Shown here: in pieces, positions 28,829 to 37,736 of the stretch | Position numbering within the stretch: position 1 is the stretch's first letter | How the letters are laid out: every line of letters starts with the position of its first letter | Assembly (NCBI RefSeq): GCF_000805455.1 | Contig: NZ_JSUS01000001.1 | Coordinates: 496,001 to 560,000 of the forward strand | DNA length: 64,000 nucleotides | Origin: Acinetobacter sp. A47 | Lineage (GTDB): Bacteria > Pseudomonadota > Gammaproteobacteria > Pseudomonadales > Moraxellaceae | Reading direction: 5' to 3' | The notes under the pieces: generated by a model | The model's database searches: none | What the model was told of the DNA's origin: nothing | Seen by the model: only the letters and a program-made list of their open reading frames with translations | Program-made: the position numbers and the translations under genes

Positions 28829-30564
28829 AAATCTTGATCAATGGTGTCCATATTCTTTTGTGCCATGTATTTCTGAAGAATCGGTTGTTCCTCATCATTC
28901 AGCAGTTCAAAATCAAATTGAACAAAACTCTGGGTTATTAATTGTGCGTTTAATAAATACACTTTTACTTCCTCTTTCCCCAATCTTAAATGAACAGCCT
29001 GGTGTTCTCGAAAAATTTGTGAACCTGGTAAAATTAAAGTTGTTTTGGTTTCATCCAAATTCTGGTTTTTTAATAAAAGTGTCGGATGATAATTGCTGAT
29101 ATGGCGGTCTGCCTGAACTCGTACCGAGCAGGGGAAGATGTCCTGTGCCAGTACTTCCAGACCGAGTTCCAGACTTTTTTCGGTCGATTGCTTGAGCCAG
29201 CGAATGACACCGCCACGCCAATGCCCATGTGATGTTTCCTTAACTAAAATGTATTCACCTGTTCTTAAGTTCTTTGGTGCCTCCCCGGACCATTTGATCC
29301 GATAACCGTTTACGCTGATGTCGAGTATGTCTGCCTGATAGATCGCCTTACTTTCACGGCTTAAACGTTGTATGGCAGATTCCTGATTGTCCGATACGTT
29401 TTTTTTGTCCCAGGCCGACATAAAGCGTGATTCATTTTGCAGGCCATAACTATGATCTAGCAACAAGGTTTCAGAAAAATTCTTGGCTTTGGACAGATAG
29501 AAGTGTGCAGTCAGCAAACCAAAGCAGATATGCAGTTGTGCTGAATATTCATAGCGTTCATGCCGGCGTTCTGCCGTGGTACCAAGAATGGTTTGGACAT
29601 GGAACTTTAATGCAGGGGTTAAATAGATCTTCTCGTTCTTGGATACATATTCGGCATTTTTATGTAAGGTCGCGGTGACATGATCCAGAAGACTATGGGT
29701 ACTGATAAAAATATTGGGATTAAAGCCGGAGCTTTGTTTTTTATTATAAATGGGCGGGTGATCTTTGGTCGTGTCGACGACATATTTGGTCAGGTCTGTT
29801 TCCTTGGTCAGGATCTGAACCATTTTTGCCCAGTCAAAACTACACTGGAATAAAGCCTGAATCTCGGACTGACGGATTTGATTGGTATTAAAAATATCCA
29901 TCAGGATCAATTGTGCATAGGCTTGCGAGATATTGCTTAAGGCATTCGGTTTACCTTGTATCTGATCCAGATTGGTGTGCTGATATTTATGGGTTACTGC
30001 AGCATCATAAAGCTGATGAGCAATAAGCCATTGGCCGGCAACAGGTTCGCTATACAACATATGTTGTTGATAGAGCAGTTGGGTCAGTTGCTGCAAGGAC
30101 TGGAAGGTCGCCAGCGTTCGTGCAGTTTGCAGGTTTTTTTTCTGGTTCAGCGCAAAGATGGAAAATTTTTGCTGGTCAAGCTGATCATTACTGCGACGTA
30201 CAATATTGATGTAGATTGCTGCGAAGTAACACCGCAAGAGCATGGCCAGTTCAATGATGTGTTCATTACGATCCGAGCTGATCACGCCCTGGTTAAAGAA
30301 ATTCTTTTCCAGGCTGCCCAGTACGTTTTCAATAGTCGGGTGCAACACCTGAATCAGGTCAAAACGCAAGGTTTCAGGGCATTCAAGTTCACTGAGTTCA
30401 AGCAGTGCTGCAAATAATGCTTTGGAGGTATCACCCAACTGCATGATGGATAAATTGGAAATCCATTCATTTAGACTTTTTGAATTGGTATCGCAAAAGC
30501 TGAGCTTGTCTCTTCTCAAGACAGTTGGAATTTGAAAAATATCCGAAAAAGCATTATTCATCAT
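28810..30564 (-). CDS. PilZ-domain protein, large
   Basis: About 584 residues, mostly helical N-terminal region of unknown fold, then a C-terminal PilZ-like beta barrel recognised by DISVNGYRI (about residue 414, the D-x-S-x-x-G c-di-GMP motif). An RRHER word sits about 83 residues upstream, farther than the usual RxxxR spacing. The start is placed at 30564, just after the epmB stop (30578); a longer frame would overlap epmB. The 3' end overlaps the FimX-like gene. Together they look like a c-di-GMP response pair, perhaps for surface motility. Confidence 0.68.
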   Translation of the reverse strand: MMNNAFSDIFQIPTVLRRDKLSFCDTNSKSLNEWISNLSIMQLGDTSKALFAALLELSELECPETLRFDLIQVLHPTIENVLGSLEKNFFNQGVISSDRNEHIIELAMLLRCYFAAIYINIVRRSNDQLDQQKFSIFALNQKKNLQTARTLATFQSLQQLTQLLYQQHMLYSEPVAGQWLIAHQLYDAAVTHKYQHTNLDQIQGKPNALSNISQAYAQLILMDIFNTNQIRQSEIQALFQCSFDWAKMVQILTKETDLTKYVVDTTKDHPPIYNKKQSSGFNPNIFISTHSLLDHVTATLHKNAEYVSKNEKIYLTPALKFHVQTILGTTAERRHERYEYSAQLHICFGLLTAHFYLSKAKNFSETLLLDHSYGLQNESRFMSAWDKKNVSDNQESAIQRLSRESKAIYQADILDISVNGYRIKWSGEAPKNLRTGEYILVKETSHGHWRGGVIRWLKQSTEKSLELGLEVLAQDIFPCSVRVQADRHISNYHPTLLLKNQNLDETKTTLILPGSQIFREHQAVHLRLGKEEVKVYLLNAQLITQSFVQFDFELLNDEEQPILQKYMAQKNMDTIDQDLWEALK

Positions 30565-30577
30565 TGTATTATCAATC

Positions 30578-31594
30578 TCAGAACGTTTGAACCCCAAAAA
30601 GCGGTGTTTTATTTTTCTCGCCCGCAATTTCCCTGACAAGTTTAGGAACCAGATAACCCGGTAAACTTGCTAATACATCGCTGTAGATTTGATCTATCTC
30701 TGAAGATCTTAAATCAAAATGCTGAGCACCTTTGACTTTATCCAGAACATGCAGGTAATAGGGCATTACCCGTGCTTCGAATAAACGGAAACTCAATGCA
30801 TTTAAAGTTTCTGCAGAATCATTCACACCTTTGAGTAAAACCGCCTGATTGAGCACGGTGATATGGTGAAGTGATAACTGCAATAACTTTGAGCAGGTGA
30901 AATCATCAAGTTCAGCTGCGTGATTTGAGTGTACCACTACTACAATGCGTAGCCTACTGTTTTTTAATATAGAAATCAGCTCTTCATCAATCCGGTTCGG
31001 GATCACAATTGGAACGCGTGAATGAATTCTCACTATCTTGAGCTGGGGGAGAGAAGCCAGGCGTTCCAGCCACAAGGCAATTTTGCGGTTGTTCAGGGTA
31101 AGAGGGTCTCCGCCACTGAAAATGACCTCGTTGATCTGTGGATTCTGTTCAATATAAGCCTTGATATTGTGCCAGTCGTCATTTTTCGGCAGATTTTCCT
31201 GATAGGGAAAATGACGGCGAAAACAGTAACGGCAGTGGATGGCACAGGCACCGGTCAGGGTCAGTAAAAAACGCGACTGGTACTTGTGCAAGACACCGGC
31301 CATCTGGTTGGCTGCTTCTTCGCCAAGTGGGTCGGTAACAAACTCGGGATGCTCTTGCAGTTCCAGATGATGAGGTAAAACCTGTAGCAGCAGCGGATCG
31401 AAGGGATCGCCGATGTTCATTTTTCCGACGAATGCACGCGGAACGCGCAATTTAAACTGTTCAGAAGCCAGAATTGCGCCTGATAATAGCTGGTCGGTAG
31501 ATAACTCAAGCAGATTTAACAGCTCTAAAGGATCAGTAATTAGGTCACTGAGTTGCGTTTGCCAGTTTTGCTCTTGATGTAAATAGTTTATCAT
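30578..31594 (-). CDS. epmB: EF-P (R)-beta-lysine modification enzyme EpmB
   Basis: A 338-residue radical-SAM enzyme of the lysine 2,3-aminomutase family. The cluster motif CAIHCRYC binds the 4Fe-4S centre, and FSGGDPLTL and HSRVPIVIP follow as in EpmB/YjeK. It converts alpha-lysine to (R)-beta-lysine for attachment to elongation factor P. Its divergent neighbour is efp itself, so the context confirms the job. It probably heads the transcript containing the PilZ and FimX-like genes, with 13 bases between the first two. Confidence 0.95.
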   Translation of the reverse strand: MINYLHQEQNWQTQLSDLITDPLELLNLLELSTDQLLSGAILASEQFKLRVPRAFVGKMNIGDPFDPLLLQVLPHHLELQEHPEFVTDPLGEEAANQMAGVLHKYQSRFLLTLTGACAIHCRYCFRRHFPYQENLPKNDDWHNIKAYIEQNPQINEVIFSGGDPLTLNNRKIALWLERLASLPQLKIVRIHSRVPIVIPNRIDEELISILKNSRLRIVVVVHSNHAAELDDFTCSKLLQLSLHHITVLNQAVLLKGVNDSAETLNALSFRLFEARVMPYYLHVLDKVKGAQHFDLRSSEIDQIYSDVLASLPGYLVPKLVREIAGEKNKTPLFGVQTF

Positions 31595-31646
31595 GCCATA
31601 CGTTAAAAATAGTGTTAGCCGCAGCTGTGTGCCTAGTCTAGCATTG

Positions 31647-31913
31647 GGGCTTGTTTAACGTTCATATATGAATTGCGTTATTGGCTAAAATTTAATCATG
31701 CGAGGCGTGAAACGCAGGGAATGGCTATTCCCTTGCCAAGTTTCATAACGAAGTATGAGGAAATTTTAGCCATAACCCTACGGGACAGGGAGATTTTTTG
31801 TCGCTACTGCGTTATGTATGGTTCATTTAGAAGAACTAAATTTCACCATCCATGCCTTGTATCGTTGAAAAAATCTCCTCTGTCGCAACCAAATATGAAT
31901 ATTAAACAAGCCC
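31647..31913. repeat. MITE-like element with terminal inverted repeats and two long stems
   Basis: A 267-base unit in the epmB/efp gap. Its ends are imperfect inverted repeats about 30 bases long (31647-31677 with 31884-31913, starting GGGCTTGTTTAA). Inside are two long hairpins: 31683-31693 with 31761-31771 (11 bp perfect, with inner stems at 31708-31745 and 31717-31732), and 31789-31799 with 31868-31878 (11 bp perfect, enclosing another stem at 31818-31849). No transposase is encoded, and an open frame across it is chance. No clear target-site duplication is visible. Confidence 0.65.
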
Positions 31914-31949
31914 ATAAGATTTGAGTTTTAAGTTTGGAGTGCGCCTTTC

Positions 31950-32519
31950 ATGGCCTATTATTCTACAAATGATTTTAAAGCAGGCCTCAAGGTTATGCTT
32001 GATGGTAACCCATGTTCAATCATGGAAAATGAATATGTAAAACCAGGTAAGGGTCAAGCGTTTAACCGTGTTAAATTACGTAACCTTCGCTCTGGTAAGG
32101 TATTAGAAAAAACATTCAAATCAGGTGATTCTCTAGAAGCAGCTGATATTGTAGAAGTGGAAATGGACTACCTCTACAACGATGGTGAAATGTGGAACTT
32201 CATGGATCCTGTAACTTTTGAACAGATCGCTGCTGATAAAACAGCAATGGGCGATGCTGCGAAATGGTTAAAAGACGATTCAAATGAAAAATGTACCATC
32301 ATGTTGTTCAATGGCGTACCTTTAACAGTAAGCCCGCCGAACTTCGTTGTACTCAAGATTGTTGAAACCGATCCGGGTGTACGTGGTGATACTTCTGGCG
32401 GTGGCGGCAAGCCTGCGAAACTTGAAACAGGTGCTGTGGTACGTGTTCCATTATTCGTACAGCAAGATGAAAGCGTTCGTGTCGATACACGTACAGGTGA
32501 TTACCTGGAACGCGCATAA
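31950..32519 (+). CDS. efp: Elongation factor P
   Basis: A 189-residue EF-P with its three beta-barrel domains. The modifiable lysine is Lys34 in [11 protein letters not shown] enters the ribosomal E site and relieves stalling on polyproline. Lys34 is the target of EpmA, using the product of EpmB, whose gene is divergent next door. A GGAG site is about 10 bases before the ATG. The MITE-like repeat ends only 36 bases upstream, so the efp promoter must lie inside or right at its edge. Confidence 0.97.
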   Translation: MAYYSTNDFKAGLKVMLDGNPCSIMENEYVKPGKGQAFNRVKLRNLRSGKVLEKTFKSGDSLEAADIVEVEMDYLYNDGEMWNFMDPVTFEQIAADKTAMGDAAKWLKDDSNEKCTIMLFNGVPLTVSPPNFVVLKIVETDPGVRGDTSGGGGKPAKLETGAVVRVPLFVQQDESVRVDTRTGDYLERA

Positions 32520-32562
32520 TTGATTGAAGGTAGCTTTGCTACGCAAGATATACAATTATGGA

Positions 32563-32592
32563 AGGGGATGATGAACAATCATCCCTTTTTTT
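32563..32592 (+). terminator. Terminator after efp
   Basis: 8-bp stem GGGATGAT/ATCATCCC with loop GAACA and seven T. Confidence 0.85.
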
Positions 32593-32892
32593 ATGCCAAA
32601 GTATTAGATAAATAACTGTAAATAGAAGGTAAACTTACAAAGATATTTTTTCTACAGAAAATATGGAAAGGGAAATCTAATAGGGTTTGCTGACATTTCA
32701 GCCATGCATTGCATTATCTTGCACCGCTGTCATCACAGCTCATTATTTAGAGTGGCTAAATCACATTCAACATGGCTTTTGCCATCTAAACGTCCTGTAT
32801 CCCAGATGGCTTTTGCCGTAATGGAGGCGAGCGCTCGTAAGGTGAAATATCAACGGACCCTAACCACGCGTTATGTATTTGAGAGGTTTTGA
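32593..32892 (+). promoter_or_regulatory. cstA upstream region with alternative hairpins
   Basis: A 300-base gene-free stretch. Near its end ATGGC-TTTT-GCCAT (32772-32785) can fold on itself. Its 3' arm can instead pair as GCCATCT (32781-32787) with AGATGGC (32804-32810), so the two hairpins exclude each other. A 10-bp palindrome CGAGCGCTCG lies at 32828-32837. The cstA ribosome binding site is GAGAGG. Confidence 0.4.
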
Positions 32893-34995
32893 ATGGAGAC
32901 AACACAAACAGGGTCAACACTTCCCTCAAAACTCCTTTGGAGTTTGGTTGCCATTGTCGGGGCGATTTCATTTGGGATATTGGCGGTCAGTCGTGGTGAA
33001 CATGTCAATGCAGTCTGGTTGGTACTGGCTGCGGTCTGTGTATATAGCATTGCTTATCGGTTCTATAGCTTATTTATTGCAAACAAGGTTTTTGAGTTAA
33101 ATCCGAAACGGTTAACCCCGGCGCATCGTCTGGCCGATGGTCTGGATTATGTTCCCACCAATAAATATGTTTTATTTGGTCATCATTTTGCCGCGATCGC
33201 CGGTGCAGGCCCACTGGTCGGCCCGATTCTCGCAGCGCAAATGGGGTATTTGCCGGGAACGATCTGGCTTCTGGTCGGTGTGGTACTTGCAGGTGCAGTA
33301 CAGGATTTTCTGGTGCTGTTTATCTCGACACGACGCGACGGTCGCTCATTGGGTGAAATGGCCAAGCAGGAACTGGGCACTTTTGCCGGTGTGATTGTAA
33401 TGCTGGGTACGCTTGGCGTGATGATCATTATCCTCGCCGTACTGGCACTGGTGGTCGTCAAGGCGCTGGCGCATAGCCCTTGGGGGGTCTTCAGTATCGC
33501 TGCGACGATACCGATTGCATTATTCATGGGCATCTATATGCGTTATCTGCGCCCGGGAAAAATTGCCGAGGTGTCGATCATTGGTTTTGTATTGATGATG
33601 GCAGCAATTGTCTACGGTGGTGATGTTGCGAAAGATCCATATTGGGGGCAGCTGTTTACCTTAAGTGGAACACAACTGACTTGGGCATTGATCATTTATG
33701 GTTTTATCGCTTCGGTATTACCGGTTTGGCTGTTGCTGGCGCCACGTGATTATTTATCAACTTTCCTGAAAATCGGTGTGATTGCAGGACTGGCAATCGG
33801 GATTATCTTTGCGATGCCGGATTTGAAAATGCCGGCGGTCACGCATTTCATTGATGGCACAGGCCCTGTCTTTGCGGGCAGCTTATTTCCTTTCTTGTTT
33901 ATTACTATTGCCTGCGGTGCAATTTCGGGTTTCCATGCCCTGGTTGCATCAGGCACAACGCCTAAACTGGTCGATAACGAAGTCAATATTCGCATGATTG
34001 GCTATGGCGGCATGTTGATGGAATCATTTGTCGGGATCATGGCAATGATCTGTGCCACTGTGCTTGATCCGGGCGTGTATTTTGCAATCAATGCCCCGGC
34101 GGCCATTCTGGGTACAACGGTGGATAGCGCAGCAGAGGCTGTGCGGAATCTTGGCTTTGTGGTGAGCCCGGAAATGCTGACAGTATTGGCCCAAGAGGTA
34201 GGAGAAAGCTCAATCCTGTCCCGTACCGGTGGTGCACCGACCTTTGCAATCGGTATGGCGCACATTATTTCAGAAATCTTTAATAGCCGTTCCATGATGG
34301 CATTCTGGTATCACTTCGCCATTCTGTTTGAAGCGCTATTTATTCTGACCGCGGTAGATGCAGGAACACGCGCATGCCGTTTCATGGTGCAGGATACCGT
34401 GGGGATTGTGGTTCCGGCGATCAAGCAATCAAGCTCGTTCTTTGGAAATCTGGTGGGAACCTTTGTTGCTGTTGCCGGTTGGGGGTTCTTTGTGTATCAG
34501 GGTGTGGTTGATCCATTGGGCGGTATCAATTCGTTATGGCCACTGTTTGGTATCGGCAACCAGATTCTGGCCTCGATGGCATTGATTTTGGGTACCGTGA
34601 TCCTGTTTAAAATGAAGAAAGAAAAATATGTGTGGGTGACCATTGTCCCAACTATTTTCCTGTTCATTACCTCTATGACGGCGGGCTGGCAAAAGATTTT
34701 CCATGAAAATCCGAAGATTGGTTTCCTTGCTCAGGCAAATCGTTTTTCTGATGCCATTACACGCGGAGAAGTTCTGGCCCCAGCCAAGACAGTTGCAGAA
34801 ATGCAGACTATTGTGATGTCGAACCAGATCAATGCAGCGCTGTGTGGCTTCTTTATGGTCGTGGCGATTGTGATGGTGATTGCTTCAATTGGGATTGTAC
34901 GCCGTGCACTGGCAAGTCCAACAGCCACTGCCAATGAAGCACCGGCAGTTTATGCTGAAACACCAGTGACTGCGAACAGCATCAAGGGAGAGTAA
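32893..34995 (+). CDS. cstA: Carbon starvation protein CstA, pyruvate/peptide transporter
   Basis: A 700-residue membrane protein with about 16-18 spans, matching CstA in length and in blocks such as GHHFAAIAGAGPLVGPI, FLVLFISTRRDGRSLGEMA and SGFHALVASGTTPK. In Escherichia coli CstA with its partner YbdD imports pyruvate, and peptide uptake has also been reported. It is followed 2 bases later by the YbdD-like gene, so the pair is one unit. The structured leader upstream may take part in its control; in E. coli the gene is under CRP and CsrA. Confidence 0.94.
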   Translation: METTQTGSTLPSKLLWSLVAIVGAISFGILAVSRGEHVNAVWLVLAAVCVYSIAYRFYSLFIANKVFELNPKRLTPAHRLADGLDYVPTNKYVLFGHHFAAIAGAGPLVGPILAAQMGYLPGTIWLLVGVVLAGAVQDFLVLFISTRRDGRSLGEMAKQELGTFAGVIVMLGTLGVMIIILAVLALVVVKALAHSPWGVFSIAATIPIALFMGIYMRYLRPGKIAEVSIIGFVLMMAAIVYGGDVAKDPYWGQLFTLSGTQLTWALIIYGFIASVLPVWLLLAPRDYLSTFLKIGVIAGLAIGIIFAMPDLKMPAVTHFIDGTGPVFAGSLFPFLFITIACGAISGFHALVASGTTPKLVDNEVNIRMIGYGGMLMESFVGIMAMICATVLDPGVYFAINAPAAILGTTVDSAAEAVRNLGFVVSPEMLTVLAQEVGESSILSRTGGAPTFAIGMAHIISEIFNSRSMMAFWYHFAILFEALFILTAVDAGTRACRFMVQDTVGIVVPAIKQSSSFFGNLVGTFVAVAGWGFFVYQGVVDPLGGINSLWPLFGIGNQILASMALILGTVILFKMKKEKYVWVTIVPTIFLFITSMTAGWQKIFHENPKIGFLAQANRFSDAITRGEVLAPAKTVAEMQTIVMSNQINAALCGFFMVVAIVMVIASIGIVRRALASPTATANEAPAVYAETPVTANSIKGE

Positions 34996-34997
34996 GT

Positions 34998-35300
34998 ATG
35001 GATTTTAAAATTGCGCGGCAAGGTGGCTCGGTGATTGTAAAGATCATCAAGTTTACCATCATGTCTCAAAAACACCTGATTTTATCTCCGAAAAACTGGT
35101 CACGTATTGCTGTGTTATGGCAGCGTCTGCAACAGAGTTTTCGTTTGATGGTGGGCGTGCCGGATTATGAAACCTATCTGGCCCACATGAAAGCACATCA
35201 TCCAGACCTCACCCCGATGGATGCAAAGACCTTTTATCGCCATTGCATTGATGCCCGTTATCCGGCAGCAGGGGGTAACATGAAAAAGTGTCCATGTTAG
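34998..35300 (+). CDS. ybdD: YbdD/YjiX (DUF466) family protein
   Basis: A 100-residue protein whose C-terminal two thirds match the small YbdD/YjiX family: GVPDYETYLAHMKAHHPD, FYRHCIDARY and a CPC-like ending. These proteins accompany CstA or BtsT and are needed for transport. The annotated start has a GGGAG site. Starting instead at methionine 22 (MSQKHLIL) would give a length closer to the 65-80 residue family norm. Confidence 0.88.
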   Translation: MDFKIARQGGSVIVKIIKFTIMSQKHLILSPKNWSRIAVLWQRLQQSFRLMVGVPDYETYLAHMKAHHPDLTPMDAKTFYRHCIDARYPAAGGNMKKCPC

Positions 35301-35316
35301 ACTATTAACATGGGAA

Positions 35317-35349
35317 AAATAGCGTATTGAAAGATACGCTATTTTTTTT
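35317..35349 (+). terminator. Terminator of cstA-ybdD
   Basis: 11-bp stem (35317-35327 with 35334-35344), 6-base loop, then a run of T. Confidence 0.88.
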
Positions 35350-35488
35350 GCCCGGATAATCGTTTGGACTGAGCCTTTAAACGGGGACAGATTAGGCAAT
35401 AAATATATGTATATCAAACATTATCTTTAACGATTATGTGCGAATTAATCAATAATTCACCAACTGTAGCAATAAAATCATTTTCCTC

Positions 35489-35517
35489 TTGACGCTGGTG
35501 ATAAATCTGCATAAGAT
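35489..35517 (+). promoter_or_regulatory. Sigma-70 promoter of tRNA-Leu(CAG)
   Basis: TTGACG (35489-35494) and TAAGAT (35512-35517) with a 17-base spacer, 12 bases before the tRNA. Confidence 0.75.
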
Positions 35518-35529
35518 GCGTTCCACAAA

Positions 35530-35614
<85 letters not shown>

Positions 35615-35843
35615 CCATACTATGATAAAAATAACTTACATTTGATTGACGCTGATTGAGCGTATTAAACCCAATATATCCTTCGATTCCAGTCTTTTTA
35701 TCCAGTCTTCAATTCTGGTTTAATCTTTTTGCTAGTCCGGTTAATTTGAAATTTTCATTTCTGTCTCAGGTATTTGATCCTTTGTAAAAGAACTAAAACA
35801 GTGTATGTTGAGCTTACACTGTTTTATTTTGGGGAATAGAATA

Positions 35844-36803
35844 ATGTGGGGGATAGAAAATTCATCGCTACAAGAAAAAACACAGCAGAACCGGGCATTA
35901 CAACAAGACATACAAAGCTTTGCCGGGAAAATTGAACAATTCCTGTTTGAAGTCAACCAGCTTATTTTAGATAAACCACAACAGACCAAGCTGGCGCTGA
36001 CCTGCTTGCTGGCAGGTGGTCATGTATTGTTTGAAGATTTACCGGGACTGGGCAAAACCACATTGGCCAGTGCTTTGGCGCGTTTGGCCGGACTGCATTT
36101 CCAGCGTATTCAGTTTACCAATGACATGCTGGCCAGTGATGTCATTGGCATCAATATCTTTAACCAGAAAGAACATGCGTTCGAGTTTAAGCAGGGGCCG
36201 GTTTTTACCCAGATTTTGCTGGCTGACGAAATTAACCGTTGTAGTCCCAAAACACAAAGTGCCTTGCTTGAGGCAATGGAAGAGGGAGCGGTTACCGTAG
36301 AGGGTATTCATTATGAATTGCCACAGCCATTCTGGGTGTTGGCCACGCAAAATCCGCTATTTCAAAGTGGTACCTATGCCTTGCCTGAGTCACAACTTGA
36401 CCGTTTTCTGATGCGGTTATCGTTAGGATATCCTTCTCGACAAGCAGAAAAACTATTGCTGCAGCAAAGCTCAAGACATGTCCTGATTCATCAACTGACT
36501 GGTGTTTTTAATCAGGCTGACATTTTACATTTGCGTGAACTGGCCAAACAGGTTTTTCTGAGCGAGGCTGTCCTTAATTATATTCTGGATCTGGCGGCTG
36601 AAACACGTAAACAACGTCATGGATTGTCGACTCGTGCAGTATTGGCACTGAAAGCCGCAGCGCAGGCTCATGCTCTGGTTGAAGGACGCAGCTTTGTAAT
36701 GACAGACGATGTACAAAGTGTATTTGTTGCTGTGGTAGCGCATCGTTTAAGTCTGGGTGAAGCTGAGGCTAGACTGCTGTTGCAATCGGTCGATGTCTTA
36801 TAG
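35844..36803 (+). CDS. MoxR-family AAA+ ATPase
   Basis: A 319-residue MoxR ATPase. Walker A is in DLPGLGKTTLA, Walker B in LLADEINRCSPK, and the sensor word ATQNPLFQSGTYALPESQLDRF follows in family order (broken here only by length limits). MoxR proteins act as chaperone-like partners of von Willebrand or DUF58 proteins. The start at 35844 has a GGGGA site; an earlier ATG (35805) lacks one. It leads an operon with a DUF58 protein (7-base gap) and a transglutaminase-like membrane protein (2-base gap), a conserved trio in Pseudomonas and Acinetobacter. Confidence 0.92.
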   Translation: MWGIENSSLQEKTQQNRALQQDIQSFAGKIEQFLFEVNQLILDKPQQTKLALTCLLAGGHVLFEDLPGLGKTTLASALARLAGLHFQRIQFTNDMLASDVIGINIFNQKEHAFEFKQGPVFTQILLADEINRCSPKTQSALLEAMEEGAVTVEGIHYELPQPFWVLATQNPLFQSGTYALPESQLDRFLMRLSLGYPSRQAEKLLLQQSSRHVLIHQLTGVFNQADILHLRELAKQVFLSEAVLNYILDLAAETRKQRHGLSTRAVLALKAAAQAHALVEGRSFVMTDDVQSVFVAVVAHRLSLGEAEARLLLQSVDVL

Positions 36804-36810
36804 TTGAGAG

Positions 36811-37734
36811 ATGACCATGCAAAATGGATTTAAGCAGCAGCTACAGCAATGGCTTGCGAAGCGCTTTCAGATCGAAGACCGAAAGCGCTTATTGCAAAAG
36901 GATGTGCTGGTTTTTATTCATCAACAAGGTTTTTTGTATCTGCTGCTGATTGTCATTACCTTTATTGCAGGAATCAACTATGCCAATAACCTGATTCTCG
37001 GGTTTTGCTTTTTAATGAGCGCCATGCTCTGTATCAGCTTTTATCTGACCTTTAAGCAACTGCATGGCCTGCAGATTGAACTGGCGCTTACAGAGGTCGG
37101 GCAAGTGGGACAGCCACTGTTGTTGAAAATAGTATTGAAACAAGCGCTTCCCTCAATCCGCTATTTATATGTGCAGTGGCACGATCAGACGCATTTGTTT
37201 TATCTGGATCAGGCCCAGCAAAGTCTGGAGCTGGCCGTTTTACCAGAACAACGTGGCAGATATGAGCTGGGCGCATTGAAAGTTTATGCAACCTATCCTT
37301 TAGGATTGGTCCGTGCATGGACGTATTTATACCCAAAACAAGAATTCTGGATTGCACCCAAGGCCAATGATTGGCAAAAAGAGCATAAAAGTCAGCCAGT
37401 TGCAGTGCAGGACAGTCTGGATGAGTTTAAAGAGCTCAGAACTTTTCAGCATGGGGATTCTTATCAGAATGTGGCATGGAAGCAGGTTGCACGTGGGCAG
37501 GGTTTCCTGATCAAGATGTTTGAAACACAGACCAATCATCAACAGCTCGATATTGATTATCGGCAAATTCCAGCGCTGGGTCATGAACAGAAATTAAGTG
37601 TGATGATGGGGCTGATTGAACAGTGTGAACAGCTGGGAAATAACTATACGGTGATTTTGCCGCATGTCAGACTGGAAAGTGGGCAAGGACAAAGCCAGTT
37701 GATGAAAGCCAGACTTTTACTTGCGCAGGCTTAA
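36811..37734 (+). CDS. DUF58 domain protein
   Basis: A 307-residue protein with two membrane spans near residues 38-75 and a DUF58 domain in the C-terminal half, marked by LDEFKELRTFQHGDS and AWKQVARGQG. DUF58 domains are von Willebrand A-like and usually partner MoxR ATPases. Function in this trio is unknown; the downstream transglutaminase is essential in Pseudomonas aeruginosa. Confidence 0.88.
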   Translation: MTMQNGFKQQLQQWLAKRFQIEDRKRLLQKDVLVFIHQQGFLYLLLIVITFIAGINYANNLILGFCFLMSAMLCISFYLTFKQLHGLQIELALTEVGQVGQPLLLKIVLKQALPSIRYLYVQWHDQTHLFYLDQAQQSLELAVLPEQRGRYELGALKVYATYPLGLVRAWTYLYPKQEFWIAPKANDWQKEHKSQPVAVQDSLDEFKELRTFQHGDSYQNVAWKQVARGQGFLIKMFETQTNHQQLDIDYRQIPALGHEQKLSVMMGLIEQCEQLGNNYTVILPHVRLESGQGQSQLMKARLLLAQA

Positions 37735-37736
37735 AC

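Noticed and set aside
31673..31924. 83-codon open frame in the epmB/efp gap
   Set aside because: It lies inside the hairpin-rich repeat and follows its inverted repeats; codon use looks random and there is no ribosome site.
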